Shown: positions 15,718-25,535, numbered from the stretch's first letter. The stretch: 64,000 nt of DNA from Bradyrhizobium sp. Ec3.3 (GCF_000472925.1 NZ_AXAS01000028.1:658-64657), one strand, 5' to 3'. Notes: generated from the letters alone by a model not told the origin. Numbers and translations: made by a program.

Positions 15718-17193
15718 ATGCAGACACTACCCTTCGATACGGTCCTGATCGCCAATAGGGGCGAGATAGCCGCGCGCATCATCAAGACGTTGCGCAAATT
15801 GGGGTTACGCTCCGCAATCGTCTATCACGATGCCGATGCAGACACGCCAGCGGTTTCCATGGCGGACACCGCGATCGCCATCGACGGTTGCTCCCCCATC
15901 GCGGCCTATCTCGATGCCCATCAAATCATCGCGTCAGCCTGCAGAGCAAAGGCCGGCGCCTTGCATCCTGGCTATGGATTTTTGTCGGAGAGCGCGGAGT
16001 TTGCGAGAGCTGTTGAAAGGGCAGGCATTGCATTCGTTGGGCCGAGTTCAGAAAGCATCGAACTGATGGGCGATAAAATTCGCGCCCGCAGATTTGTTCA
16101 GCGCAGTGGATTTCCGGTCGCACCTTCCGCCGTCGAGGAAGACGATCCAGAGACTTTCCCTTCCAGAGCGCGGGCCCTTGGCCTACCTTTACTGGTGAAA
16201 CCTTCGGCTGGCGGCGGCGGCAAGGGCATGCGGATTGTCCGCAATCTCGACACCCTTGATGACGCGATCGCTCACGCGCGCCGTGAGGGGCTACGCTACT
16301 TCGATGATGGCCGGCTCTATGTCGAGCGATATGCTGAAAACCCACGCCACATCGAAGTGCAGGTGTTAGGCGATTCCTTCGGAAATCTGATCCACCTTTT
16401 CGAACGAGAGTGCTCGGTGCAACGCCGTTTCCAGAAAATCATTGAGGAGACACCCTCACCTGCCTTGTCGCCAAAGTTGCGTAAAGAGGTCTGCGAAATA
16501 GCGGTCGGCATCGCTCGTAGCGCCAATTATCGAAATGCTGGAACTGTCGAATTCATCTTCGATGGGAGAGAATTCTACTTCCTCGAGATGAATACTCGGG
16601 TTCAGGTTGAGCATCCTGTAACCGAGATGGTCACCGGCATCGATCTGGTTGCCGAGCAACTTCATATCGCCGCAGGTCGCCCGCTTCGCCTTTCACAGTC
16701 CGATATCGTCTCTAAAGGCCACGCGATTGAGGCCAGAATCTACGCTGAAGCTCCTGAACGCGACTACGTTCCGACGACCGGAAAAATACTCATGCTGGAG
16801 TACCCTCAGCGCGAGGGGGTACGAATCGACAGCGGCATTGTTCAAGGTCAGCAGATCACGACGGCATTCGATCCCATGCTCGCAAAGGTCGTTGTACATT
16901 CGTCTACGCGCCGTGACGCCGCATTAGCGTCGGAACGCGTAATGCGCGAGTTGGTTCTTCTTGGCTGCGAGACAAACATAGATTTCCTTGCGCGTCTGTT
17001 CGCTGACGAGACGTTTTTGAGCGGACAGATTCATACCGGCTATCTCGACGAGAACCCCCACGTGGCGGCTGGCCAATGTGCGAGTGACCTACCCGCCGTC
17101 CTAGCGGCCGCCGCGCTTCTGACGCGGCCCGTTCGCGACTCAGCAGACGCCGTGCCCACGCTCCATGCAGAGATCGGCAAGTGGAGAAATTGA
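15718..17193 (+). CDS. Acyl-CoA carboxylase, biotin carboxylase subunit
   Basis: The product (491 residues) starts MQTLPFDTVLIANRGEIAAR, the typical N-terminus of biotin carboxylases; GGA lies upstream of ATG 15718. The ATP-grasp glycine loop SAGGGGKGMRIV is near residue 160 and the catalytic segment FLEMNTRVQVEHPVTE near 285. It carboxylates biotin with ATP and bicarbonate. The C-terminus (LPAVLAAAALLTRP) is what one finds inside the alpha subunit of methylcrotonyl- or propionyl-CoA carboxylases, which carry on into a carrier domain; here that domain is the next ORF. The three genes 15718-19307 are tightly packed and surely one operon. The acyl-CoA substrate cannot be read off. Confidence 0.9.
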   Translation: MQTLPFDTVLIANRGEIAARIIKTLRKLGLRSAIVYHDADADTPAVSMADTAIAIDGCSPIAAYLDAHQIIASACRAKAGALHPGYGFLSESAEFARAVERAGIAFVGPSSESIELMGDKIRARRFVQRSGFPVAPSAVEEDDPETFPSRARALGLPLLVKPSAGGGGKGMRIVRNLDTLDDAIAHARREGLRYFDDGRLYVERYAENPRHIEVQVLGDSFGNLIHLFERECSVQRRFQKIIEETPSPALSPKLRKEVCEIAVGIARSANYRNAGTVEFIFDGREFYFLEMNTRVQVEHPVTEMVTGIDLVAEQLHIAAGRPLRLSQSDIVSKGHAIEARIYAEAPERDYVPTTGKILMLEYPQREGVRIDSGIVQGQQITTAFDPMLAKVVVHSSTRRDAALASERVMRELVLLGCETNIDFLARLFADETFLSGQIHTGYLDENPHVAAGQCASDLPAVLAAAALLTRPVRDSADAVPTLHAEIGKWRN

Positions 17194-17194
17194 G

Positions 17195-17698
17195 GTGAAG
17201 CACTCCTTTGCGCTTGATGTCGAGAACTATGAATTGTGGCTTTCACCTGGCCAACACGGCTATCGTCTTCACCTGGACGACGAGGTATTTGCTCCGGTGT
17301 CGTTTTCACACGAACTCGACGGTAGCGGTACCCTTGTCATTGCGAGCGACACCATTCCGGTCAAATTCGCAATCGACGGTGATAGGCTTTACCTGCATAT
17401 CCGCGGCAGGACGTACATTCTACGATATCGCGATCAACTGCGAACGCTCGCTTGCTTGGATGATCAGGCGAGCCATCTTGTGGCTCGCGCACCGATGCCT
17501 GGAGTCGTGATTGCAACCAAGGTTTCGCGCGGTGATGTCGTGTCTGGAGGCGCGACGCTGATGTTGGTCGAAAGTATGAAATTGGAATTCGTCGTACGCG
17601 CTCCTCGGGGCGGTGTGGTCGAGCGCATTCATTTTGGCGTAGGCGACAGTTTCGAGCGAGACTCCGCACTGGTTACATTTTCCGAGGAAGGGCGCTGA
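17195..17698 (+). CDS. Biotin carboxyl carrier protein of the acyl-CoA carboxylase
   Basis: GTG 17195 is preferred over ATG 17165 because GGAG lies 8 bases before it; it follows the biotin carboxylase stop by one base. The product (167 residues) has a linker and beta-rich part followed by the biotinyl domain, with APMPGVV near residue 100 and the biotinylation motif VESMKLE (Lys is the site) near 127. The biotin arm moves between the carboxylase and transferase subunits. Together with the preceding ORF the length (658) equals one ordinary alpha subunit, so this may be a split version of a once-fused gene. Confidence 0.88.
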   Translation: MKHSFALDVENYELWLSPGQHGYRLHLDDEVFAPVSFSHELDGSGTLVIASDTIPVKFAIDGDRLYLHIRGRTYILRYRDQLRTLACLDDQASHLVARAPMPGVVIATKVSRGDVVSGGATLMLVESMKLEFVVRAPRGGVVERIHFGVGDSFERDSALVTFSEEGR

Positions 17699-17699
17699 C

Positions 17700-19307
17700 G
17701 TGCAGCGGATTGTTTCCCGGGTGGACACCAAGTCGCAAGATTTTCGCCTCAACGTGCTCCATAACCGACGACTTGCGACCGAATTGAAGGAGCGCCAGCG
17801 TTCAGCTCGCTTCGACCGACCGGCACGAGATCTTGGGCGCTTGCGGCAGCAAAACAAGCTATTCGTTCGTGATCGGATCGAGGCGTTGCTTGATCCCCAC
17901 ACTCCGTTTCTCGAGCTTTCGGCTCTCGCTGCCAACAAGGCCTACGACGGCGAGGTGCCGTGTGCAGCGCAGATCGTCGGCATCGGCATAGTGGCGGGTC
18001 GCGAGGTCATTGTTCATGCGGATGATGCCAGTGTGAAGGGCGGCGCTTGGTATCCACTATCCGTGAAAAAGATCGTACGCGCCTTGGATATCGCAATTGA
18101 GAACCGCCTGATGGTGGTTCATCTTTGTGACTGCGCCGGCGGATTCTTGCCTTTGCAGGCAGAGTTCTTCGCTGATCGCTATCACGCAGGTCGAATTCTG
18201 CGTAACCAATCAGTCCTCTCCAAGATGGGGGTGCCGCAGGTTGCCATCGTAATGGGGCACTGTACCGCGGGAGGAGCCTACGTTCCGGCGCTGAGCGATT
18301 ACAATATCATCGTGCAGGGGACCGGAGCCATCTTTCTCGGCGGACCTCCAGTCGTAAAGGCCGCCACCGGAGAGGTGGTATCTGCAGAAGAGCTTGGTGG
18401 AGCTCGCATGCATACGAGCGTTTCGGGAACGAGTGACTACTTCGCGACTTCCGAGATGCATGCGATTGCCATTGCGCGGGACATTGTTGCTCAGATGAAG
18501 CGTCCAACGAAAGAAGCGATTCCTCAATCTGCTCCGGAGCCTCCCGCCTATGATCCATCCGAACTATACGGCATTATTCCAAAAGATCCTCGCGCTCAGT
18601 TCGACATGCGTGAGATCATCGCGCGCCTCGTTGATGGCAGCCGGTTCCACGAGTACCAGCCCCGCTATGGCCAATCCCTGGTATGCGGTTTCGCGCGACT
18701 CCATGGATACCAGATCGGGGTAATCGCAAACAACGGCGTGTTGCAGAACGAGAGTGTTCTGAAGGGCGCCCACTTCATACAACTCTGCGACAACAACCGG
18801 ACGCCTTTGCTCTTCCTGCAGAACACCACCGGCTTCATGGTTGGACGGGAATACGAAGAACGCGGCATCACGAAGGACGGTGCCAAGCTCATCATGGCCG
18901 TCTCCGGAGCGGAGGTCCCGAAACTTACAGTGATTTGCAACGGCTCTCATGGTGCGGGGACATACGCCATGGCTGGTCGAGCCTTCGATCCACGCTTTAT
19001 GTTTACCTGGCCACACTCTCAGATTTCGGCCATGGGGGCGGAGCAAGCGGCTGGCGTGCTAACCCATGTCAAGGCGAGGCAATTGGCCCGTGACGGCGGG
19101 CGTTTGTCCGACCAAGAATTGGCGGCCATTCGAGAGCCGATTTTGGAAGAGTATCGGGAGCGATCGAGTGCCTATTATGCAACATCCGAGCTGTGGGATG
19201 ACGGCATTCTTGATCCCAGAGACACCAGAAACGCACTCTCAATCGCATTGAGTGCTTCGCTTAATACTCCAATCGAAGTGCCACATTACGGCATCTTCAG
19301 AATGTAG
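17700..19307 (+). CDS. Acyl-CoA carboxylase, carboxyltransferase (beta) subunit
   Basis: A GTG start at 17700 follows the carrier stop by one base. The product (535 residues) is a full-length carboxyltransferase with VHADDASVKGGAWYP near residue 100, the N-terminal oxyanion region MGHCTAGGAYVPALSD near 180, IFLGGPPVVKAATGE near 208 and a C-terminal half with NTTGFMVGREYEERG near 376 and GSHGAGTYAMAGRAF near 418. These features place it with methylcrotonyl-/geranyl-CoA type beta subunits. It transfers CO2 from biotin to an acyl-CoA. Substrate is undetermined. Confidence 0.9.
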   Translation: MQRIVSRVDTKSQDFRLNVLHNRRLATELKERQRSARFDRPARDLGRLRQQNKLFVRDRIEALLDPHTPFLELSALAANKAYDGEVPCAAQIVGIGIVAGREVIVHADDASVKGGAWYPLSVKKIVRALDIAIENRLMVVHLCDCAGGFLPLQAEFFADRYHAGRILRNQSVLSKMGVPQVAIVMGHCTAGGAYVPALSDYNIIVQGTGAIFLGGPPVVKAATGEVVSAEELGGARMHTSVSGTSDYFATSEMHAIAIARDIVAQMKRPTKEAIPQSAPEPPAYDPSELYGIIPKDPRAQFDMREIIARLVDGSRFHEYQPRYGQSLVCGFARLHGYQIGVIANNGVLQNESVLKGAHFIQLCDNNRTPLLFLQNTTGFMVGREYEERGITKDGAKLIMAVSGAEVPKLTVICNGSHGAGTYAMAGRAFDPRFMFTWPHSQISAMGAEQAAGVLTHVKARQLARDGGRLSDQELAAIREPILEEYRERSSAYYATSELWDDGILDPRDTRNALSIALSASLNTPIEVPHYGIFRM

Positions 19308-19489
19308 GTCGCGCTTCGCGCGCGACGACTTGGACAAGCGATGCCCCGCGCCGACCTACCCTTCACAAAACGGATGACTCCAACTCACCTCGACGAGCCT
19401 TCCGACGCGCAACTCACTTCCTCCGGAAGCAAAGTTGTTTTCATCGACAAAGATCACTCGCTAACCAAAGCACGCCGAAAGCCTGATAC

Positions 19490-19744
19490 ATGCAGTGCCC
19501 CAAATGTCATGCCAGAGATCAAACCGCTTCACATGACCCATGGAGCGGCCGTCCTGTGATCGATTGCAAGGCATGCGGCGACTATGTTGAAGACACGTTC
19601 GCCGAGCGACAGAAAGCGTACTCCATAATCACCGGCGTCGTGGCATCTAGCCAGATCGGCGAGCACAAGGGCGGCGCTCAACATGTTGCAAGTGAGATCC
19701 TACAAGCGCTCGAGAATGCCGGTCTGGCGATCCGTCTCACCTGA
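19490..19744 (+). CDS. Small zinc-ribbon-like hypothetical protein
   Basis: The 84-residue product begins MQCPKCHARDQTASHDPW and continues with CKACGDYVEDTF, giving two CxxC pairs (CPKC, CKAC) about 24 residues apart, a zinc-ribbon pattern. The rest is helical. It starts at ATG 19490; no strong RBS is apparent. It heads a rightward series with the 57-residue ORF at 19761 and the ATPase genes at 20178 and 20942, but the spacing before 20178 is about 240 bp. No known function. Confidence 0.55.
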   Translation: MQCPKCHARDQTASHDPWSGRPVIDCKACGDYVEDTFAERQKAYSIITGVVASSQIGEHKGGAQHVASEILQALENAGLAIRLT

Positions 19745-19760
19745 ATAGTAGGACCGACCC

Positions 19761-19934
19761 ATGCGCATCCGCTCTTTCCAAACCTTCAGCCGCGGCCTGA
19801 AGTCGTTGTTGTTGGCGCATCGAGGTCTTCGAGAAGGCAGGGGTTGGGACAAGCGTACTTTTGTCGCCGCGCTCGCAATCGTGCTTTCGGATGTGATTGG
19901 TCCGATGATGCCGCCCGTCCGGAGGTTCGTATGA
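19761..19934 (+). CDS. 57-residue hypothetical protein
   Basis: ATG 19761 follows the previous stop by 16 bases, with AGGA 6 bases upstream. The product begins MRIRSFQTFSRGLKSLLLAH, is strongly basic at its N-terminus and has a hydrophobic stretch (TFVAALAIVLSDVIGPMM) near its C-terminus. Codon use matches the neighbouring genes. A 21-codon frame (19931-19996) overlaps its stop by ATGA and may be a remnant. No family recognised. Confidence 0.5.
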   Translation: MRIRSFQTFSRGLKSLLLAHRGLREGRGWDKRTFVAALAIVLSDVIGPMMPPVRRFV

Positions 19935-20177
19935 CAACGCGAAGTCGCAATCGCTTCAGTAAGCCACTCGGAGATGGAAACGCAAACATGAACTAAGATA
20001 CCATCTCTTCCAGAGCGACGATGGACAGCCGCATCCTCAACAGCAGCGGCTGTCAAGATCTCACAAATCGAACGAACTCCACATTAGGCCATGATTGCGT
20101 CGAAGGCACGACCGAAGACACGCAGGCCGCGCGCTTCGCGGTCGCATGGATTGAACGAGCATCTTGAGAGGACTTCT

Positions 20178-20927
20178 ATGGTAAAGCCAGTTGTTATTGT
20201 GATCGGCGCGGACAAGGGAGGGGTCGGCAAAACGACCGTGTCTCGGACGCTTTTGGATTATTTCAGCGCGAATAATGTGCAGACACGCGCATTTGACACC
20301 GAGTCGCCGCGCGGGACGCTCAAGCGCTTTCACCCCGCGATCACCGAAATCGTGGATATGACGAGGACCGCGGACCAGATGAAGATTTTCGACACGCTGA
20401 ACTCCGGCCTATCCGTCAGCGTGATCGACGTGCGCGCAGGACTGATGTCCCCAGCGCTAGCGTCGCTGCGCGATATAGGTTTTTTGGACGCCGCGCGATC
20501 GGGGCAAATCACCTTTGCCGTATTCCATGTATTGGGATCGTCTATCGCCTCGCTGGACGAGATCGCCGAAACGAGCAATTTCATGGCCGGTGCAAAATAC
20601 TACCTGGTCAAGAACTTCATCAACGACACGCAGTTCTTTCAATGGGACCAGGCGACGTACAGTTCCTATTTCCGCCGCATCAAAGACGCCACTGACTTAA
20701 CGATCCCGAAGCTCAACGAGATGGCCTATGAACAGGTCGAAGTCGCTTCCGTCCCGTTCGTCAATTTTGTCGCGAACAAAGGACCGCACGATGACGCCGC
20801 CGACTACTCTTTCGTGCTGCGCGGTTACGTCAGACATTGGCTTGCCAATGTCTGGAGCGAGTATGACCGCATCAACTTGACAGACCTCGCCGGCGCCAAG
20901 TCGGTAACCCGCGCGGGCGAGAGGTAG
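20178..20927 (+). CDS. P-loop ATPase of the ParA/MinD type
   Basis: ATG 20178 has GAGGA 5 bases upstream. The 249-residue product begins MVKPVVIVIGADKGGVGKTT, a deviant Walker A (KGGVGKTT) typical of the ParA/MinD/Soj group, then AFDTESPRGTLKRF where ParA has the D of A' box, and SVIDVRAGL as likely Walker B. There is no N-terminal helix-turn-helix, so it is unlike classical plasmid ParA, and no parB-like gene follows. The next gene encodes a second, related ATPase only 14 bp downstream, so the pair likely works together. Role unknown; partition or polar positioning are guesses. Confidence 0.75.
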   Translation: MVKPVVIVIGADKGGVGKTTVSRTLLDYFSANNVQTRAFDTESPRGTLKRFHPAITEIVDMTRTADQMKIFDTLNSGLSVSVIDVRAGLMSPALASLRDIGFLDAARSGQITFAVFHVLGSSIASLDEIAETSNFMAGAKYYLVKNFINDTQFFQWDQATYSSYFRRIKDATDLTIPKLNEMAYEQVEVASVPFVNFVANKGPHDDAADYSFVLRGYVRHWLANVWSEYDRINLTDLAGAKSVTRAGER

Positions 20928-20941
20928 TCAATCGAGGACTT

Positions 20942-21622
20942 ATGCGGCGCTGGATCGCAGTTTTGGTAACCCCGGTTTACATCATCTGCTCTGCGAGCCC
21001 GCAGGTCGGCAAGACGCTGATCGCCCGGCTCTTGAGCGAGTTCTTGCTGCTGAAGAACGGTACAGTGCTCTCCTTCGACCTCAACTTGAAGGAGCCGTCG
21101 CTGCTCGACTACCTCCCCACTGTCACCGAGACAGCGGATGTCATGGATACCTATGGCAAGATGCAGCTAGTTGATCGACTGATCCTCAATGATAGCGTGG
21201 CCAAGGTGATCGACCTCGGCTTCCACGCCTTCGACGAGTTTTTCAAAATGTGCGACGAAATTGACTTCTTGAGCGAGGCGATACTGCACCACGTCGTGCC
21301 AATCGTCCTGTTCATGCCTGACATCGACCGTGTCTCAGCGCGCGCCCATGAGATGCTACGGCGGCTGGTTCCGCCGCAGATACTGATCACCGTGCATAAC
21401 GAGTTCGTTGTCCGCGGCGAATTATTCGATAACATGAAGCGGGGCCGCGTGCTCCGCTTCGCGGCGCTGCCGGCATTTCTGAACGCCTTTATCTGCCGAT
21501 TAGGTTTGTCTTTCACTGGCTATCTACGCCATGAAAAGGATTCCTCGAGCGAACTGCATCAATGGATTCGGCAGAACTACACCAGCTTCCGTGATCTCGA
21601 GTTGAGTGTGATACCGCAGTAG
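20942..21622 (+). CDS. Second P-loop ATPase, partner of the upstream ParA-like gene
   Basis: ATG 20942 has GAGGA 4 bases upstream. The 226-residue product has a hydrophobic start (IAVLVTPVYIICSASP) running into a P-loop SPQVGKTLIARLLS; the first Lys of the ParA-type deviant Walker A is missing. SFDLNLKEPSLLDYLP follows in the A' position and VAKVIDLGFHAFDEFF in the Walker B position. The overall lay-out copies the preceding ATPase, so the two appear to be distant relatives acting as a pair. No further downstream gene in the operon is seen. Confidence 0.7.
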   Translation: MRRWIAVLVTPVYIICSASPQVGKTLIARLLSEFLLLKNGTVLSFDLNLKEPSLLDYLPTVTETADVMDTYGKMQLVDRLILNDSVAKVIDLGFHAFDEFFKMCDEIDFLSEAILHHVVPIVLFMPDIDRVSARAHEMLRRLVPPQILITVHNEFVVRGELFDNMKRGRVLRFAALPAFLNAFICRLGLSFTGYLRHEKDSSSELHQWIRQNYTSFRDLELSVIPQ

Positions 21623-21929
21623 TCGTGCTGAGGCGTGAGGCGCGAATGACACGAAAAATGCGAGCCGATCGGATCCCACGACAATGCCGAACGCGTCTGG
21701 TTCGAAGCCCGCCCCTGCGGCGGCCTGAGTTATACGGAGCCCTGGGCGCCACGATCCCGGCGATTTCGGTTCAGCCAGTTGTTGAATGGCCCTGACGTCT
21801 TGTCCGTTTGGCTACATCGGCCTCAGAAGCGTAAAACACAATTACAACCTTCAAATGGACGCCGACAAACGCTGATTCGGACAACTCAGCTGAGAGCCCT
21901 GTAAGGACCCCAAGAGAGGATCAAGAATA
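21623..21929. other. Gene-free stretch
   Basis: About 307 bp between the ATPase gene and the acyl-CoA synthetase. No open frame of interest; it should hold the synthetase promoter but no known operator was recognised. Confidence 0.4.
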
Positions 21930-23465
21930 GTGGATCTCTGCACACTGATTGAGCGCAACGCAGCGTTCGCTCCTAACAAGCCTGCGATCCATTTCGAAGG
22001 CGAGACCTTAAGTTACGCCGACCTTAATCGACGCATCGGCCGCGCAGCACGTGCCATGAAAAATGAGCTCGGCGTCAACAGAGGCGATCGCGTTGCTCTC
22101 CTCAGCCTCAACCGCCCTGATTACCTCGTTCTCCTCTACGCTTGCGCGCGACTCGGGGCGATATTGGTGCCCTTGAACTGGCGGCTGGCGGTTACCGAGC
22201 AGCTATTTATCTTGTCCGACGTGGGGGCCAAGCTTCTGGTCATCGAGCAGGCTTTTGAAGGACTTCTGCCGATTCTAGCAGAGACACTGCCCCAGGTAAC
22301 GACCGTGGGCTTCGACTTTGCGTCTTCCGGCACGCGGGCGTGGGAAGGCTTGTTGGAGCAGATACAGCGGGACAGCTACACCCCCAACGCGGACCTGACC
22401 GACCCGCTTCTGATCGTCTATACTTCAGGGACCACGGGCCGGCCAAAGGGAGCAGTTCTGAGCCAGGAAGCCTTGTTGTGGAACGGCGTGATGAGTCAGC
22501 ATATGCACGCCCTCACATCCGACGATCATGTGCTGACAGTATTGCCGCTTTTTCACGTCGGCGGGCTCAACATTCAGACGACGCCGGCATTGCATCTTGG
22601 CGCGACCGTTAGCATCTCTTCGCGGTTTACGACTGACGCCACCTTTGCCGCACTCGAGCATGATCGGCCGACTCTGACCGCCTTGGTGCCTGCGATCATT
22701 CAAACCTTGACTGGCCACCTTAGGTGGTCGACGGCCGATCTGTCGTCGCTGAAAGCGATCTCGGTGGGTTCAACGACTGTGCCGCAGCACCTGATTGATC
22801 GCTTGGTTGCACGCCGCGTGCCCGTGCTGCAGGTTTACGGCTCTACGGAAACGAGCCCCATTGCGATTTATACGAGGCTTGGCGGTGACCTTTCGCGGGA
22901 GGGGTCGACCGGCCTACCCGGACTGTGCTGTGAAGCGATCGTGATGGACGATGCCGGCAACGAGTTGCCCGCGGGGACGCCGGGTGAGATCGCAGTGCGC
23001 GGCCCAAACGTATTGTACGCGTATTGGGACAATCAAGCAGCCACGCGCGAGGCGATGCATGACGGCTGGTATCGCACTGGCGACATCGCCTCTCGCGATC
23101 GCGACGGCTATTTTTGGGTTCATGACCGCAAGAAAAACCTGATTATTTCCGGCGGGGAAAACATCTATCCGGCGGAGGTCGAACGTGTACTCCTGGAGCA
23201 CACTGACGTTGCAGAGTGCGCGGTCATTGGCCGGCCGGATCCATTATGGGACGAGGTACCGGTCGCTTATGTGATCACGCGCCCCGGAGCCGGGACGAAC
23301 GCAGAGGCTCTCGTAACGCATGCGCAATCGCATCTTGCGCGTTTCAAAGTGCCCCGCGAAATCATTTTCACGGAGGAATTGCCGCGAACGGCCTTAGGCA
23401 AGATTCAGCATAGTGTACTCAGAACATTTGATTCCCGATCAGGCGAGCAAGACTTCAGCAATTGA
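21930..23465 (+). CDS. Acyl-CoA synthetase (AMP-forming)
   Basis: A GTG start at 21930 with AGAGAGGA 8 bases upstream. The 511-residue product is full length for the ANL family: phosphate loop YTSGTTGRPKGAVLSQ near 160, VYGSTETSP near 305, YRTGDIASRD near 380 and the catalytic Lys region PRTALGKIQH near 490. It activates a carboxylic acid with ATP and CoA. Sequence style is that of medium/long-chain fatty-acyl-CoA ligases. It lies downstream of an acyl-CoA carboxylase operon; a joint catabolic route for an unusual acid is possible but is inference. Confidence 0.88.
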   Translation: MDLCTLIERNAAFAPNKPAIHFEGETLSYADLNRRIGRAARAMKNELGVNRGDRVALLSLNRPDYLVLLYACARLGAILVPLNWRLAVTEQLFILSDVGAKLLVIEQAFEGLLPILAETLPQVTTVGFDFASSGTRAWEGLLEQIQRDSYTPNADLTDPLLIVYTSGTTGRPKGAVLSQEALLWNGVMSQHMHALTSDDHVLTVLPLFHVGGLNIQTTPALHLGATVSISSRFTTDATFAALEHDRPTLTALVPAIIQTLTGHLRWSTADLSSLKAISVGSTTVPQHLIDRLVARRVPVLQVYGSTETSPIAIYTRLGGDLSREGSTGLPGLCCEAIVMDDAGNELPAGTPGEIAVRGPNVLYAYWDNQAATREAMHDGWYRTGDIASRDRDGYFWVHDRKKNLIISGGENIYPAEVERVLLEHTDVAECAVIGRPDPLWDEVPVAYVITRPGAGTNAEALVTHAQSHLARFKVPREIIFTEELPRTALGKIQHSVLRTFDSRSGEQDFSN

Positions 23466-24753
23466 CGGAACTTGGATTGTTTACCACCGCAGTTAATGTG
23501 CCTCGCCCACGCGTGTGGCCGCTCCATGAGCAACTCTCTCACGATGGCGCGCTTGAAAGGAAATTCCAGCCTGATCCTTAGCAGGATCTCGGACGGCGGA
23601 TCGTTTTGCACGTCTTCAGCATCCTATCGACCGCCGATTCTGACCCGTTGTGGGTCTACTGCTCGCCCTCCTTTCGGCGTTCAAGATCCGATGCACGCGG
23701 GAGTGTCGTTGTGCGATCAATCGATGACCCAGGCAATGTGGCGCGTCTCGCTGGGCCGGTTGTAGATCCTGCTCGCCTGTTTACGACGAGATAATTCCGC
23801 AAGCTCGCGCCCTATGCCTGCCGAGGAAGCCGTTTGTTTCAGTTCCCCATTTTGGAAGACGCCACAAAGGTCAAGAAGTACGTCGCAGTGGACCGGCAAT
23901 CACACTGCGCTTGGGCATAGAGCACAGACTTAAGTCCAGCTGGCTTTCCCTCGGCGCTCCCTCGCCAACGAAACACCATGAGGCCACGGACCGGATCGAC
24001 TTCAGCTTTCGACAACGCGACAACGCCCTCCCCGTCGATTTTTCCTGACGAAGATTGACGCACCTGCGACAGATGTCAGGTGTTGCCGATCTATCGCTTC
24101 ACATCTGCGCAAAGGCGCCACACTTGCCCCCTATGTGGGCAGCCGAATCTGCTCGCCGATTTCGAGAGCAGGATCCACATCAGATAGCGGGAGCAATTTA
24201 TGCCTGGTCAGAACGTCATTTGTTTCGATGCAGCTCATAAGATACGGCGCTCGAAGAAAGTGCGGCTCGAGCGACTTTCGGGTGGGCACCGGCGAGCGAT
24301 CGTCCTTGCGACCAGCACGGATCCATCAGGATTGTTCGACTTTTCCAAAGACGAACTCCGGCCGTTTTGCTCGGCTTCCGCAATCCTAAGCGGACATGTG
24401 AGCTGAAGTCACGACAACCACTCGGCCGCAAGCGCCCTCCGCAGCAGTGGATATGTCAGCCTCGCGCTGGCCTCCGCTGCGCCAAATGGCAGCGGCCTCT
24501 TGAGATATCCAGCTCCCGACTTGGGGTTTTCAGTCGGACCTCAGAAAGACGCGCCTGAGCATCCCAGGCCCACGCACATAGTAGAAGTGAAAGATCCACG
24601 TGAGTCAGACTATACCGCCGAACTGGAGGACCGCTATCCGGCACTGCTTGTCGAACCGCGAGCTGTCTTTCGTTTCCGCCGGGTATGCGCAAGGGAGTTG
24701 CGGACACTATATGACCGTTACTCGAGACTTATAGACCGCATCTGTCTCGTCCA
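23466..24753. other. Gene-poor stretch with three weak short ORFs
   Basis: Three short frames have coding-like codons but no firm support: minus 23405-23611 (GTG start, DPPSEILLRIRLEFPFKRAI), minus 23839-24063 (GTG start, DPVRGLMVFRWRGSAEGKP) and plus 24200-24406 (ATG, GGGAG upstream, MPGQNVICFDAAHK). The GTG of the second lies in an inverted repeat CACCTG-N10-CAGGTG at 24061-24082. None is recognised. The remainder shows nothing. Confidence 0.35.
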
Positions 24754-25535
24754 ATGGCAGCGCTGGCGCTTCTCGAGCCTGCTTCCGAAGCCCTGACCCT
24801 GGCTTTTGGCGGACTGATCCTGTTGCTGGTGTTAGCGGTCCCCACTATTCGCGCTCCCCTACAAGAAGATTGGCTAAAGGTTTCCAACGTCGCGGCGTGT
24901 CTGTTTGATCAGTTCTGCGATCCGATTGGTGCAGGCCAATTGACCAAGGCGTTTCGGTCCCTCTTGAGGATTTTCCTGACGCGGTGATCAAGGTCACGCT
25001 CGCAACCGAAGACCGCCACTTCTACGACCATCTCGACCTCGATTTCCCAGGTGCTCTCCACGCTCTCTTGACAAGAACGCGGAACGATCACGTTCACCAG
25101 GACGGCTCCTCTATCACCCAGCAACTCGCCCGGAGCCAGCTTTCGAACACCGGTCCCGGCTTCGGACACAAGATCAAAGAGGTATTCCTTGCGGTTTGGC
25201 TCGAATGGCACCTGACGAAAGATGAAATCCTGGGACTTTACCTGAACTGCGTCAATATGGGCGGCGACGCCCTCGGTGTCGATGGCGCCGCGCGTTCTTA
25301 TTTCAATAAGCCGGCCCGCGATGTGACCCTCGCGGAAGCCGCCATGCTAGTCGGCCTGATCGAGGCACCGAAAAGTTATGCCCCTCACATCGACTTGACC
25401 ACCGCGCGCGCTCGCGCCAACATGGTGCTGGACAACTTGGTTGAAGCTGGATTCATGACGGAGGACCAAGTGCGCAGAGCACGGTTCGATGCAGCCAGAC
25501 TGGTGGTGCGAGGTAAGACGACGTCGCCGAGTTAG
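24754..25535 (+). pseudogene. Fragment of a class A penicillin-binding protein (transglycosylase part)
   Basis: The first frame gives a membrane helix (GLILLLVLAVPTIR) and EDWLKVSNVAACLFDQF, matching the start of PBP1A-like proteins. Near 24960 the frame shifts; it continues VPLEDFPDAVIKVTLATEDR, then HQDGSSITQQLARSQL, WLEWHLTKDEILGLYLN and NKPARDVTLAEAAMLVG, i.e. the glycosyltransferase family 51 motifs, up to ARANMVLDNLVEAGFM. The protein then ends after about 30 residues; no transpeptidase domain follows. Family members polymerise glycan strands at the inner membrane. The frameshift plus missing C-terminal half mark this as a relic. Confidence 0.8.

Noticed and set aside
24061..24082. Inverted repeat CACCTG-N10-CAGGTG
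   Set aside because: It stands alone in a gene-poor stretch; such a short repeat is expected by chance in 64 kb.
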